DNA from: Ruminococcaceae bacterium BL-4
GTDB taxonomy: Bacteria; Bacillota; Clostridia; Oscillospirales; Acutalibacteraceae
Direction of reading: 5' to 3'
Assembly: GCA_902809935.1 (NCBI GenBank)
Contig: LR778134.1
Location: 2,108,001 to 2,172,000 of the forward strand
DNA: 64,000 nt
The notes beneath the pieces are model-generated. The model was not told the DNA's origin and searched no databases. It was given only the letters and a program-made list of their open reading frames with translations. Shown here piece by piece: positions 46,650 through 55,900 of the stretch (the first letter of the stretch is position 1; each line of letters starts with the position of its first letter). The position numbers and the translations under genes are program-made.

Positions 46650-46985
46650 TCAAGTATTATGGTCAACCTGATGAAACTTTTTAAGATTTCCTGTTTTTTC
46701 GCTGCGCTTTTTAAGTTCCGCTTCCACATCCGAAATGTGGATTCCTTCTTCCGCCATCATGACGGTCAAATGATATAAAAGATCGGAAATTTCCATAATC
46801 GTCTCATGATTATCTCCATTTTTTGCAGCAATGATGGTCTCGCTGCACTCTTCTCCAACCTTTTTCAGAATTTTATCAAGTCCCTGTTCAAAAAGATAAC
46901 AGGTATAAGAGCCTTCCTCTTTTTCTGCTTTTCGTTCCAATACGGTATCATAAAGTTCCGCTAAAATATTTTTTTCCTCACTCAT
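46650..46985 (-). CDS. hisE: phosphoribosyl-ATP pyrophosphatase
   Basis: A 111-residue MazG-like all-helical enzyme for the second step of histidine synthesis. [21 protein letters not shown] and [17 protein letters not shown] hold the metal-binding acidic residues. The ATG at 46985 overlaps the hisI stop as ATGA; SD GGAGGG. In many bacteria it is fused to HisI; here it is separate. Confidence 0.95.
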   Translation of the reverse strand: MSEEKNILAELYDTVLERKAEKEEGSYTCYLFEQGLDKILKKVGEECSETIIAAKNGDNHETIMEISDLLYHLTVMMAEEGIHISDVEAELKKRSEKTGNLKKFHQVDHNT

Positions 46986-47317
46986 ATTGTCTGATCCCTC
47001 CAAATCTCATCAAAGAAGCAACTGTGATGCCCAGTATGACAAGCGGCACCGGTCTGATTTACAACCACTAAAAGTGTATCACTGTCACAGTCTCCGGTAA
47101 TCGAAACCACCTTCTGCAGATGGCCGGAAGTGGCGCCTTTATTCCAAAGTTCCTGTCTGGAGCGAGACCAAAACCATGTGTATCCGGTCTCTAAAGTCTT
47201 CTGCAGAGATTCCAGATTCATATAAGCCAACATCAAAACTTCTCCGGTTTTTGCCTCTTGAACAATCGCTGGGACCAATATTCCTTTTTGAAAAAAGCGT
47301 TCCAGATTCTGTGTCAT
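46982..47317 (-). CDS. hisI: phosphoribosyl-AMP cyclohydrolase
   Basis: A 111-residue metalloenzyme for the third step. Motifs [29 protein letters not shown], the Asp motif DCDSD and the Cys residues of [12 protein letters not shown] are all present. The ATG overlaps the hisA stop (TAATG). Confidence 0.96.
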   Translation of the reverse strand: MTQNLERFFQKGILVPAIVQEAKTGEVLMLAYMNLESLQKTLETGYTWFWSRSRQELWNKGATSGHLQKVVSITGDCDSDTLLVVVNQTGAACHTGHHSCFFDEIWRDQTI

Positions 47318-48036
47318 TACTTTTCCTCCGCGATTTTAAGAGCTTCCTCCAGTTTTAAATCCCCATTATAAAGCGCTTTTCCACAAATAACACCATAAAG
47401 ATGGAGCGCTTTTAAATCCTCGATGTCTTTCGCACGGCTAACCCCGCCGCTTGCAATAATTTTACAGGAAACTGCTTTTTGCAGTTTTTCCAACATTTCA
47501 AGATTTGGTCCTGTGAGCATCCCGTCGCGGTCAATATCCGTCATAATGATATACTGTGTTCCGACCGCCTCGACTCGCTTTGCAAGTTCGATATAATCCA
47601 TATGAGAGGTGTGCGTCCATCCTTCTGCCGCGACCATACCGTTTCTGGCATCGATTCCGACCGCAATTTGATCCCCATATTTTCGAACCGCTTCAGCCGT
47701 AAAATCCGGATCTGCCAATGCGGCTGATCCCAAAATTACCCGGGAAATACCACTTTGCAGATAATGCTCCACCGCCTGCATCGTGCGAATTCCGCCACCT
47801 AATTCCACTTTTAAATCTGTAGAACGAACCACCTGAAAAATCAGCTTTGAATTAACCGGCACAGCAGCTTTTGCTCCATTTAAATCCACCATATGCAACC
47901 ATTTTGCACCGGATTTCTGAAATTGTTCTGCCGTCTGTACAGCACTCGCTGCTACTCGATGCGCTGTCGAATAATCGCCGCGAAAAAGCCGCACACATTG
48001 TCCGTCCTTCAGATCGATTGCAGGTAAAATGACCAT
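47317..48036 (-). CDS. hisA: ProFAR isomerase
   Basis: A 239-residue TIM barrel. The N-terminal [19 protein letters not shown] has the catalytic Asp, and the second half has [19 protein letters not shown]. The SD AAAGGAG (48048-48054) fixes the start at the ATG at 48036, although it is 11 nt away. HisA makes the substrate of HisHF, which is not encoded in this operon. Confidence 0.95.
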   Translation of the reverse strand: MVILPAIDLKDGQCVRLFRGDYSTAHRVAASAVQTAEQFQKSGAKWLHMVDLNGAKAAVPVNSKLIFQVVRSTDLKVELGGGIRTMQAVEHYLQSGISRVILGSAALADPDFTAEAVRKYGDQIAVGIDARNGMVAAEGWTHTSHMDYIELAKRVEAVGTQYIIMTDIDRDGMLTGPNLEMLEKLQKAVSCKIIASGGVSRAKDIEDLKALHLYGVICGKALYNGDLKLEEALKIAEEK

Positions 48037-48085
48037 CTCGTTTTGCACTCCTTTTCCTTACTGTTCCAAAAAACTGTTCCTTATT

Positions 48086-48113
48086 AGATTTTATCTTTCC
48101 CTAAATAAAATCT
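48086..48113. repeat. hairpin between hisB and hisA
   Basis: A perfect 9-bp inverted repeat AGATTTTAT / ATAAAATCT with a 10-nt loop, in the 82-nt gap where hisH is usually found. A tandem GGAACAGT repeat lies next to it. No T-run follows. Confidence 0.6.
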
Positions 48114-48118
48114 ATTTT

Positions 48119-48697
48119 TCAAGGATCTAACTTTCCTTTTGTTGATAAGGTACCGTCATAAGGGACAACTGCTTCATGCAAAGCATGTCCCAATGCTTTA
48201 AAGATCCCTTCAATTTCGTGATGCGCATTTTCCCCATAGAGAATTTCCGCATGCAGTGTGATCCCAGCATTTGTCGCAAATGCGCGCAGAAACTCGCTCG
48301 TCATGCAAGTATCAAAATCTCCGACACGTTCCTGAGAAAGCGTCCCTCGAAACACCAAAAACGGGCGTCCGCTCACATCAACATGAACACTGCAAAGCGA
48401 TTCGTCCATCGGGATCCAGAAACTTCCATACCGCTTGATTCCGCTTTTATCACCCAAAGCCTGTGCAAATGCTTTGCCAAGGACAATTCCGGTATCCTCT
48501 ACCGTATGATGGCAGTCTACAAACAAATCGCCCTCTGCCCCAACGGAAAGTCCGAATCCACCATGAACAGCAAAAGCCTCCAGCATATGGTCAAAGAATC
48601 CGATTCCGGTGGAAATTTCGACAGGACCGCCGTCCAGATTGAGCCGAACTGAAATATCTGTCTCTTTCGTCTTTCGATTCTGAATCGCTGTACGCAT
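48119..48697 (-). CDS. hisB: imidazoleglycerol-phosphate dehydratase
   Basis: A 192-residue monofunctional HisB. The Mn-binding repeats are seen in GFFDHMLEAFAVHGGF, DCHHTVEDTGIVLG and ENAHHEIEGIFKALGHAL. The ATG at 48697 has the SD AGGAGG about 6 nt upstream. It partly overlaps the hisC 3' end only in a longer frame. Confidence 0.96.
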   Translation of the reverse strand: MRTAIQNRKTKETDISVRLNLDGGPVEISTGIGFFDHMLEAFAVHGGFGLSVGAEGDLFVDCHHTVEDTGIVLGKAFAQALGDKSGIKRYGSFWIPMDESLCSVHVDVSGRPFLVFRGTLSQERVGDFDTCMTSEFLRAFATNAGITLHAEILYGENAHHEIEGIFKALGHALHEAVVPYDGTLSTKGKLDP

Positions 48698-48710
48698 GGT
48701 TAGCCTCCTA

Positions 48711-49772
48711 TCAGTCTTTGAGCAGTGCTTCAAAAGTTTCTAAAAACTTTTCATTCTCAGTAGGACTTCCGGCTGTAACCCGCAGTGCCTGCGGAAAATA
48801 CCGCACAGAAATTCCTTTTTGCAATAGACTCTCATAAATTTCCTTTGCATTCTCTAAGCGGAGATACAAAAAGTTTGTTACGCTCTCTTCCATGGAAAAC
48901 TTCTCCGGATATTTCTTTTTGAGCGCCTGCAGTGCTTTTTCCAAGCAATTGCGAGATTCGACCACTTTCTGAATGTTTTCCCTCACCAGATCGGGATGAT
49001 TCAAAAAGATAGTTCCTGCCCGCTGCGTCATCACATTTACATTATACGGCGACTTGACCGCTCGAATCAAGCCCGTTATTTTCTGATTTGCCACAGCAAA
49101 CCCCAATCGTGCTGCTGCAAATCCCATTTTAGAACAAGTGCGCAAAATAATCAAATTATCATATTGATCTTCTTTTCCTAAAAATGACTGCTCACGGCCC
49201 CAAAAATCCATATAGGCTTCGTCAAGGACTATCAAGGCATCCACTGATGTAATCAGGCGGTGTACGTCTTCTTTACTAAGTCCCAACCCTGTAGGATTGC
49301 AGGGGTTACTGAAAAGAAGCAAACGAGCATTATTTTCCTTAATCGTACGAATTAAGGTTTCTGCCCGCATTGTCCCCTCATCCGGCTTTTCGAGGAGAAC
49401 GCAATTCGATTCCGTCAAATGTGGATAAAAAGTATACATCGAAAAATCCGGATCTGTTGTGACCATTGTCTCACCTTTCATCAAAAAGGCTGACAACAAA
49501 ACGGAAATTAGTTCATCAGAACCGTTTCCAGCCGTTACATGATTCGGATTGACCCCATAAAACGAACCGAACGCTTTACAAAGTTCCGAAGCAAACGGAT
49601 CCGGGTAGCGGTTAAACGAGATCTCTCCCAATGCTTTTTTCGTCTCTTTTAAGACTGTCTCCGGAAGATTCAAAAAAGATTCATTTGCATCCAAATGAAT
49701 GATTTCCCGATTTTCTTCCACCGGAATATACGGTGAAAGCGCACTCAATTTTTGGTTCAACTGATAGCTCAT
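48711..49772 (-). CDS. hisC: histidinol-phosphate aminotransferase
   Basis: A 353-residue class I/II PLP aminotransferase. LDANESFLNLP, NRYPDP, GNGSDELI, SNPCNPTG, DEAYMDF and the PLP lysine in RTCSKMGFAAARLGF are all present. It overlaps the hisD stop as ATGA. Confidence 0.95.
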   Translation of the reverse strand: MSYQLNQKLSALSPYIPVEENREIIHLDANESFLNLPETVLKETKKALGEISFNRYPDPFASELCKAFGSFYGVNPNHVTAGNGSDELISVLLSAFLMKGETMVTTDPDFSMYTFYPHLTESNCVLLEKPDEGTMRAETLIRTIKENNARLLLFSNPCNPTGLGLSKEDVHRLITSVDALIVLDEAYMDFWGREQSFLGKEDQYDNLIILRTCSKMGFAAARLGFAVANQKITGLIRAVKSPYNVNVMTQRAGTIFLNHPDLVRENIQKVVESRNCLEKALQALKKKYPEKFSMEESVTNFLYLRLENAKEIYESLLQKGISVRYFPQALRVTAGSPTENEKFLETFEALLKD

Positions 49773-51058
49773 TGCGGTTTCCTCACTTCGATGGAGTTTG
49801 CATGTGCTGTAAGCCCCTCGGTTTTGGCAAGGGTGATGATTTCATCACAGATAGGCTCCAAAGCATCTTGTGTATAGTAAATAAAACTTGACTTCTTAAT
49901 AAAGCTATCTACCGAAAGGGGTGAAAAGAAGCGGGCAGTTCCACTGGTAGGAAGCACATGATTTGGTCCTGCAAAATAATCGCCCAGCGGCTCTGGAGAA
50001 TAATTTCCGAGAAATACACTTCCCACATTGTCGAGGGATCCCAGATATTCCATCGGATTTTTCGCGCAAAGTTCCAAATGTTCAGGTGCAAGCTCGTTTG
50101 CAAAATCGACTGCTTCTCCAAGATCTTTGCAGATGATCACGGCACCAAAATGATCCAGAGACTGTTCAATGGTTTCTCTTCGAGAAAGAGTCTTGATCTG
50201 CTCATACAATTCTTTAACAGTCTCGTCTGCAATCTTTTCACTGGTTGTCAGCAAAATAGCAGAAGCCATCGGGTCATGTTCCGCCTGACTCATCAGATCA
50301 GCCGCCAGAAAGCGCGGATTTGCAGATTCATCTGCAACAATTAGAATCTCACTGGGACCTGCAATCATATCGATATCAACAACGCCGTAAAGCTGACGCT
50401 TTGCAGTTGCAACGTAAATGTTGCCGGGACCAACGATCTTATCTACTTTCGGGATTGTTTCTGTTCCGTAAGCCAGCGCTGCAATCGCCTGTGCTCCACC
50501 CACTAAGAATACACGGCTCACACCTGCTTCCAAGGCTGCCGCCATAATTGCCGGATTCGGTTTTCCACCTTTTCCGGGAGGTGTCATCATAATGATTTCT
50601 TCCACACCGGCAATATGGGCCGGAATCGCATTCATCAAAACACTGCTGGGATACGCTGCTGTGCCGCCGGGTACATAGATTCCTACTCTTTTTAAGCCTC
50701 GAATTCGCTGTCCCATTAAAACGCCGTTCTTCTTAGGTTCTATCCAACTTTGCTGTTTCTGTCTCTGATGAAAATCCTTGATATTTTCTGCCGCATCATG
50801 AAGTGCCTTCAAGAAGTCAGGATCACAGCTTTTTTTAAGCTTCTCCATCTGTTCATGCGTTACTTCAATCGGGTTCGGAACAGCACCGTCAAAGCGCATG
50901 GTATAATCCAAAACTGCTTTGTCTCCCTGCGTCTTTACCGCCTGCAGAATCTCAGCTACAGCAGCATCTACTTTTTTCCCATTAGAAGCACTCCGTGCTT
51001 TTAATTGTTCAATAAACCTACGACTGATTTTTCCGCCTTCTTTAACGACCTCTATCAT
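49769..51058 (-). CDS. hisD: histidinol dehydrogenase
   Basis: A 429-residue zinc enzyme for the last two steps. GIYVPGGTAAYPSSVLMNAIPA, the zinc-binding SQAEHDP and the C-terminal APEHLEL and GPNHVLPTSGTARFFSPLSV are typical. The ATG overlaps the hisG stop as ATGA. Confidence 0.97.
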   Translation of the reverse strand: MIEVVKEGGKISRRFIEQLKARSASNGKKVDAAVAEILQAVKTQGDKAVLDYTMRFDGAVPNPIEVTHEQMEKLKKSCDPDFLKALHDAAENIKDFHQRQKQQSWIEPKKNGVLMGQRIRGLKRVGIYVPGGTAAYPSSVLMNAIPAHIAGVEEIIMMTPPGKGGKPNPAIMAAALEAGVSRVFLVGGAQAIAALAYGTETIPKVDKIVGPGNIYVATAKRQLYGVVDIDMIAGPSEILIVADESANPRFLAADLMSQAEHDPMASAILLTTSEKIADETVKELYEQIKTLSRRETIEQSLDHFGAVIICKDLGEAVDFANELAPEHLELCAKNPMEYLGSLDNVGSVFLGNYSPEPLGDYFAGPNHVLPTSGTARFFSPLSVDSFIKKSSFIYYTQDALEPICDEIITLAKTEGLTAHANSIEVRKPQ

Positions 51059-51693
51059 GCCTGTTCCTCCTTTACCCGCTCCATTTTTTCCACAAGTGTC
51101 TCGATCTCAGACTTGCGCAATTTTAAACTGGCCGTATTTGCAATCAGCCTTGCAGAAATCGTACAGACTGTATCGATCACCTCAAGACCATTTTCTTTTA
51201 GAGTCGAACCGGTTTCCACGATATCCACAATTGCATCGGAAAGCCCTAAAAGAGGTGCCAGTTCTACACTGCCCTCAATCTTGATGATCCTCACATCCAT
51301 GGCTTTATTTTCAAAATAGGAACGTGCCACATTTGGATACTTCGAGGCAATCGTCTTTGCTCTATATCCGGAAAAGAAGTCTGTCCCTTTCGGGCCCGCC
51401 AGAGCAAATCGACATTTTCCAAAGCCAAGATTTAAAAGCTCGTAATAGCTTCCGCCTTTTTCCAAAATCGTATCTTTTCCAACAACACCAAGGTCACAGA
51501 CACCATGTTCCACATACGTAATCACATCATTTGCCTTTGCCAAAACGACTTCAATCTCACCATTTCCTACCGGCAAAATCAATCTGCGCCCTTTATTGTG
51601 TACCGCAGAACAATCAAGGCCGATTTTTTCCAGCATCTCTACGGTTTTTTCTTCCAAACGCCCTTTTGTAAGCGCAATTCGCAATGGTTTCAT
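51055..51693 (-). CDS. hisG: ATP phosphoribosyltransferase, short form
   Basis: A 212-residue catalytic subunit that lacks the C-terminal regulatory domain of long HisG. It therefore needs HisZ, encoded just upstream. LRIALTKGRL, DLGVVGKD and the PRPP loop ADAIVDIVETGSTLKENGL-type segment (SDAIVDIVETGST) are seen. It overlaps hisZ as ATGA; SD GGAGGG. Confidence 0.95.
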   Translation of the reverse strand: MKPLRIALTKGRLEEKTVEMLEKIGLDCSAVHNKGRRLILPVGNGEIEVVLAKANDVITYVEHGVCDLGVVGKDTILEKGGSYYELLNLGFGKCRFALAGPKGTDFFSGYRAKTIASKYPNVARSYFENKAMDVRIIKIEGSVELAPLLGLSDAIVDIVETGSTLKENGLEVIDTVCTISARLIANTASLKLRKSEIETLVEKMERVKEEQA

Positions 51694-52868
51694 TCTTTTC
51701 CCTCCACAAACTCCACTTTAGGAATGTTACGGGATTTTGCATAATTGAGCGCTTCTTCCCGTGTTTCGCAGAGACTCGTTTCGCAGCAGATTCCCTGTGC
51801 GGTCAATTTTGCTGCCCGGCGCAATGCTGCGACTGCCTGCCCATGATCTCCATGAACCAAAACCTGAGGCTCCTGTACTGCCGGATATTCATCATTCTGA
51901 AGCAGAATTTTCGTCACTGCATCGACATTGACTCCGAATCCGACCGCCGGCATCTTACACCCATAATGTTCGAGTAAATGATCATACCGTCCGCCGAAAA
52001 GGACTGCGTCGCCGTATTCTTCCGTATATGCGGTAAAAACCACACCCGTATAATAATCATTTCGCTGCACTAATCCAAGATCTACCATCAGGCGGTCTCC
52101 CAAGCCCAAATCCTGTACCGCATGATAAAGCTTCTTGAGATAGGAAAGCGTCTCTTTTGCCTTTGGCGTTTCACAAAGTTTTTCCGCTTCTTCAAAGACT
52201 TCTTCCCCGCCAAAAAGGCGCGGAAGCCTCCGCATTGCATCTACCGCAGCAGACGCAGGCAGTGCATCCAAAATCTGATCGAGCGCCGCATAATTTTTAC
52301 TCTCGATTGCACTGCGGATATCTTCCAGATGATCTTCTGAAAGAGAGAGCTGCTCTGCCAGCGTATGAAAAAATCCCGCATGCCCTAATTCCAGACGAAA
52401 ATCGGGTACACAAGAAGAGAGAGATTCTACCGCCGTGGTCAAGACTTCTAAATCAGCCCGAAGCCCATCGGCTCCTAAAAGTTCTACCCCCGCCTGTGCA
52501 TTTTCATCTTCTCTGCCGATTAAAGCCGGATTGCTGCGATAGACCGGCTGATCATAATAAAGGCGCAGCGGCCGCGGCTGATTTAAAAGCCGTGTAGCCG
52601 TAAGCCGCGCAATGGGCATGGTCGAATCCGGACGCATAACAATCAATCTGCCATGGCGATCTGTCATTTTATACATGACTTCCTGCCCAATTCCGGCCTC
52701 TGACTGCGTAAAGACATCATAGTACTCAAATCCGGGCGTCATCACCTCATGATAGCCGCGCACCCGAAAAGCTTCAGTCAGTCTCCGCTCCGCTTCACGC
52801 CGAGCAAGACATTCTTCAAACAAAAGGTCATGAGTTCCTTCCGGTGTAATTTTATGATTCTGTTTCAT
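51690..52868 (-). CDS. hisZ: ATP phosphoribosyltransferase regulatory subunit
   Basis: A 392-residue HisRS-like protein without aminoacylation function that activates short HisG. ITPEGTHDLLFEECLARREAERRL, the class II core VMRPDSTMPIARLTATRL and ALFGGRYDHLL-like segments (AVLFGGRYDHLL) are present. It is the first gene of the operon. SD CAGGAG precedes the ATG. Confidence 0.94.
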   Translation of the reverse strand: MKQNHKITPEGTHDLLFEECLARREAERRLTEAFRVRGYHEVMTPGFEYYDVFTQSEAGIGQEVMYKMTDRHGRLIVMRPDSTMPIARLTATRLLNQPRPLRLYYDQPVYRSNPALIGREDENAQAGVELLGADGLRADLEVLTTAVESLSSCVPDFRLELGHAGFFHTLAEQLSLSEDHLEDIRSAIESKNYAALDQILDALPASAAVDAMRRLPRLFGGEEVFEEAEKLCETPKAKETLSYLKKLYHAVQDLGLGDRLMVDLGLVQRNDYYTGVVFTAYTEEYGDAVLFGGRYDHLLEHYGCKMPAVGFGVNVDAVTKILLQNDEYPAVQEPQVLVHGDHGQAVAALRRAAKLTAQGICCETSLCETREEALNYAKSRNIPKVEFVEGKE

Positions 52869-52898
52869 AGAATTCTCCTGTCACTTTAGTGTGCTACT

Positions 52899-52927
52899 AT
52901 GATATCACATGAAATCGATAGTGTCAA
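52899..52927 (-). promoter_or_regulatory. sigma-A promoter for the his operon
   Basis: Minus strand: perfect TTGACA, 17-nt spacer, TATCAT, 30 nt before hisZ. The leader is too short for a T-box or attenuator. Confidence 0.82.
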
Positions 52928-52961
52928 TCTTTTTCTCCAGTAAAGTAAGGGCTCATTACAC

Positions 52962-55900
52962 TCAGAAAAAGGTCATTTGGCTGCTCTGAGGCAGATTCCC
53001 CATTGCGCCTGCTTCCTGCAGTTTTTCGATCACGGTTTTACTAACTTTAGAGCGTGCCTGCACATCATCCATCGAAATATAAGATCCCTCTCTTCTTGCA
53101 AGAGCAAGGGAAGCAGCAGCTGCTTCGCCTACCCCTCCGATAGAAGCAAACGGCAGACGAATCTTTCCGTTTTCGACTAAATATTTACGCGCATCGGAGT
53201 GATAAAGGTCCACCGGCAAAACTTCGATTCCGCGGGCAAGCATTTCATTCACGATCTGGAATGTATCGAAAAGTGCTTCTTCTTTTGCACTGGCCTCTTT
53301 TCCCTTCATTCGGATTTCCTGCATTTTTTGTTCTACAGCGTGTTTTCCTTTCATGACGGTCGCACCATCAAAGTCCTCTCCGCGAACAGTAAAATAAGCC
53401 GCATAATATTCCACCGGACGATGAACCTTATACCAACCAAGCCTCAGCGCCGCGATCATATAAGCGGCCGCATGCGCCTTCGGGAACATATATTTAATCT
53501 TAAAGCAGGAATCAATATACCACTGCGGCACATCGTGCTCCTTCATCGCTTTAATATGGTCTTCTGTCAAAAGTTTTGTTGCTTTGCCTTTTCGGGTGAT
53601 CTCCATGATCTTAAAAGCCATTTTTGGCTCCAACCCTTTATGTAACAAATAGGTCATGATGCTGTCACGCGTTCCGATAACCTCACTGATATTGCAGGTC
53701 CCGTTTTTAATCAGATCCTGTGCATTACCCAACCAAACGTCGGTACCATGGGAAAGACCCGAAACCTGCAGAAGGTCAGAAAAAGTTCTCGGCTGAGAAT
53801 CCATCAGCATTCCACGCACAAATGGAGTTCCAAGTTCCGGCATCGAAAAAGTTCCGGTCTTAGAATTAATGTCCTCTTCCGTTACTCCCAACGCTTCGGG
53901 GGAATGAAACAGACTCATCACCTGCTGATCACTCATGGTGACAGACATCACGGGGATTCCGGTATATTCTTCCAAATACCGGTAAATTGTCGGCACATCA
54001 TGCCCCAGCTCGTCCAATTTACAAATGGTATCATGAATTTTATGGAAATCGAAGTGTGTCGTGATATTATCATTTTTCTGATCATTTGCTGGATGTTGAA
54101 TCGGACAAAAATCATAGATTTCATATCCCTTGGGAACAACGACCATACCGCCTGGATGCTGACCGGTTGTCCTTTTTACGCCGGTACAGCCGTTAGCAAG
54201 GCGTAGTTCTTCTGTGCGATTTAAAATCAGATTTTTTTCTTCCTCATATTTTTTCACATAGCCGATCGCAGTTTTATCTGCAACAGTTGCGATCGTACCA
54301 GCTTTAAATACATGATCTTTACCGAAAAGAGTCTCTGTATAGCGGTGAGCACCCGATTGATATTCTCCGGAAAAATTCAGATCAATATCAGGGGTCTTAT
54401 CGCCGTCAAATCCCAGAAACGTCTCAAAAGGAATCGTATGCCCATCGCGATTTAATGGTGTTCCGCAAACAGGGCAGTCCATTGGAGGAAGATCAAAGCC
54501 AGAAATAACACTGCCGTCCGTAATAAATTTGCTGTATTTGCAGGCAGGACAGATATAATGTGGTGCCAGCGGATTTACTTCGGAAATTCCAGACATACTC
54601 GCAACAAAGGAAGAGCCGACACTGCCACGGGAACCGACCAGATAACCATGGGCTTCGCTGTCGGCAACCAGTTTCTGGGCGGTCATATACAGCACCGAAA
54701 ATCCATGTTTATTAATGGATCCAAGCTCTCGATCAAGTCTTGCCCGAACGATCTCCGGCAATGGATCACCATAAACCTGTTTTGCGCGCTTCCAACAAAT
54801 TGAATTCAGCTGCTCCTCAGCACCATCAATGAATGGAGGAAAAATGCCATCTGGAATTGCACGAATTGGCTCACACAAATCAGCAATTTTATTAGGATTC
54901 GTCACAACAATTTCGTAAGCCGTCTCTTTTCCAAGATATTCAAATTCTTTGAGCATCTCTGCCGTGGTACGGTAATAAAGCGGCGCCTGATTATCTGTAT
55001 CATCAAAACCCTTTGCAGCCATTAAAATCTTTCGATAAGCACCGTCTTTCGGGTCCATAAAGTGAACATCGCAAGTGGCGACAACTGGTTTATGAAGCTT
55101 TTTGCCGATCTTTATAATTGTCTTATTGTAATCCTGCAACGTTTCAATATTCGGAACACTGCCCTCCCGTACCAGAAAAGCGTTATTCCCCAATGGCTGG
55201 ACTTCCAGATAATCATAAAAAGAAGCAATCTCCAAAAGTTTACTCCATGGCTGTCCGTTTTCAATGGCACGGTAAAGCTCTCCCGCTTCACAGGCGCTGC
55301 CGATCAAAAGTCCCTCCCGATGTTTGATCAGTTCGCTTTTAGGGACTCTCGGATTGCGGTAAAAATACTGCAAATGCCCCATAGAAACCAGCTTGTAAAG
55401 ATTTTTAAGGCCGACATGGTTTTTGACCAGAATAATCTGATGATAGGAAGGAATCTTTTTGGGGTCGCCGCCGGCTAAAGCCATATTGATCTCGTTTACC
55501 GTCCTGCACTTAGTATCCTCTTTCAGTCTTCTAAAAAGGCGGATCAGGATCTCTCCCAGTACCGCCGCATCGTCACAGGCACGGTGATGGTTAAACGGAT
55601 CTAATTTTAAATATTTTGCGACCGTATCCAACTTCACATTTTTAATATCCTTTAAAAGACTGCGGCACATCGGAACCGTATCAATATAAGGGTAGTCAAA
55701 AGTCATTTTGCTGCGCGCCGCTGCTTTTCTCAAAAAAGACGTATCAAAATCTGCATTATGAGCAACAAGCACCGCATCTGTTCCGCAGAACTCATAAAAC
55801 ATTTTAAGAGCTTCTGCCTCTTTTGGTGCCCCTTTTACCATCTCATCCGTAATCCCAGTAAGCTCTGTAATCTTTCCCGGGATTGGGCGTTCCGGGTCAA

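Noticed and set aside
52869-52961. T-box(His) leader for the his operon
   Set aside because: The promoter is about 30 nt from hisZ, too close for a T-box.
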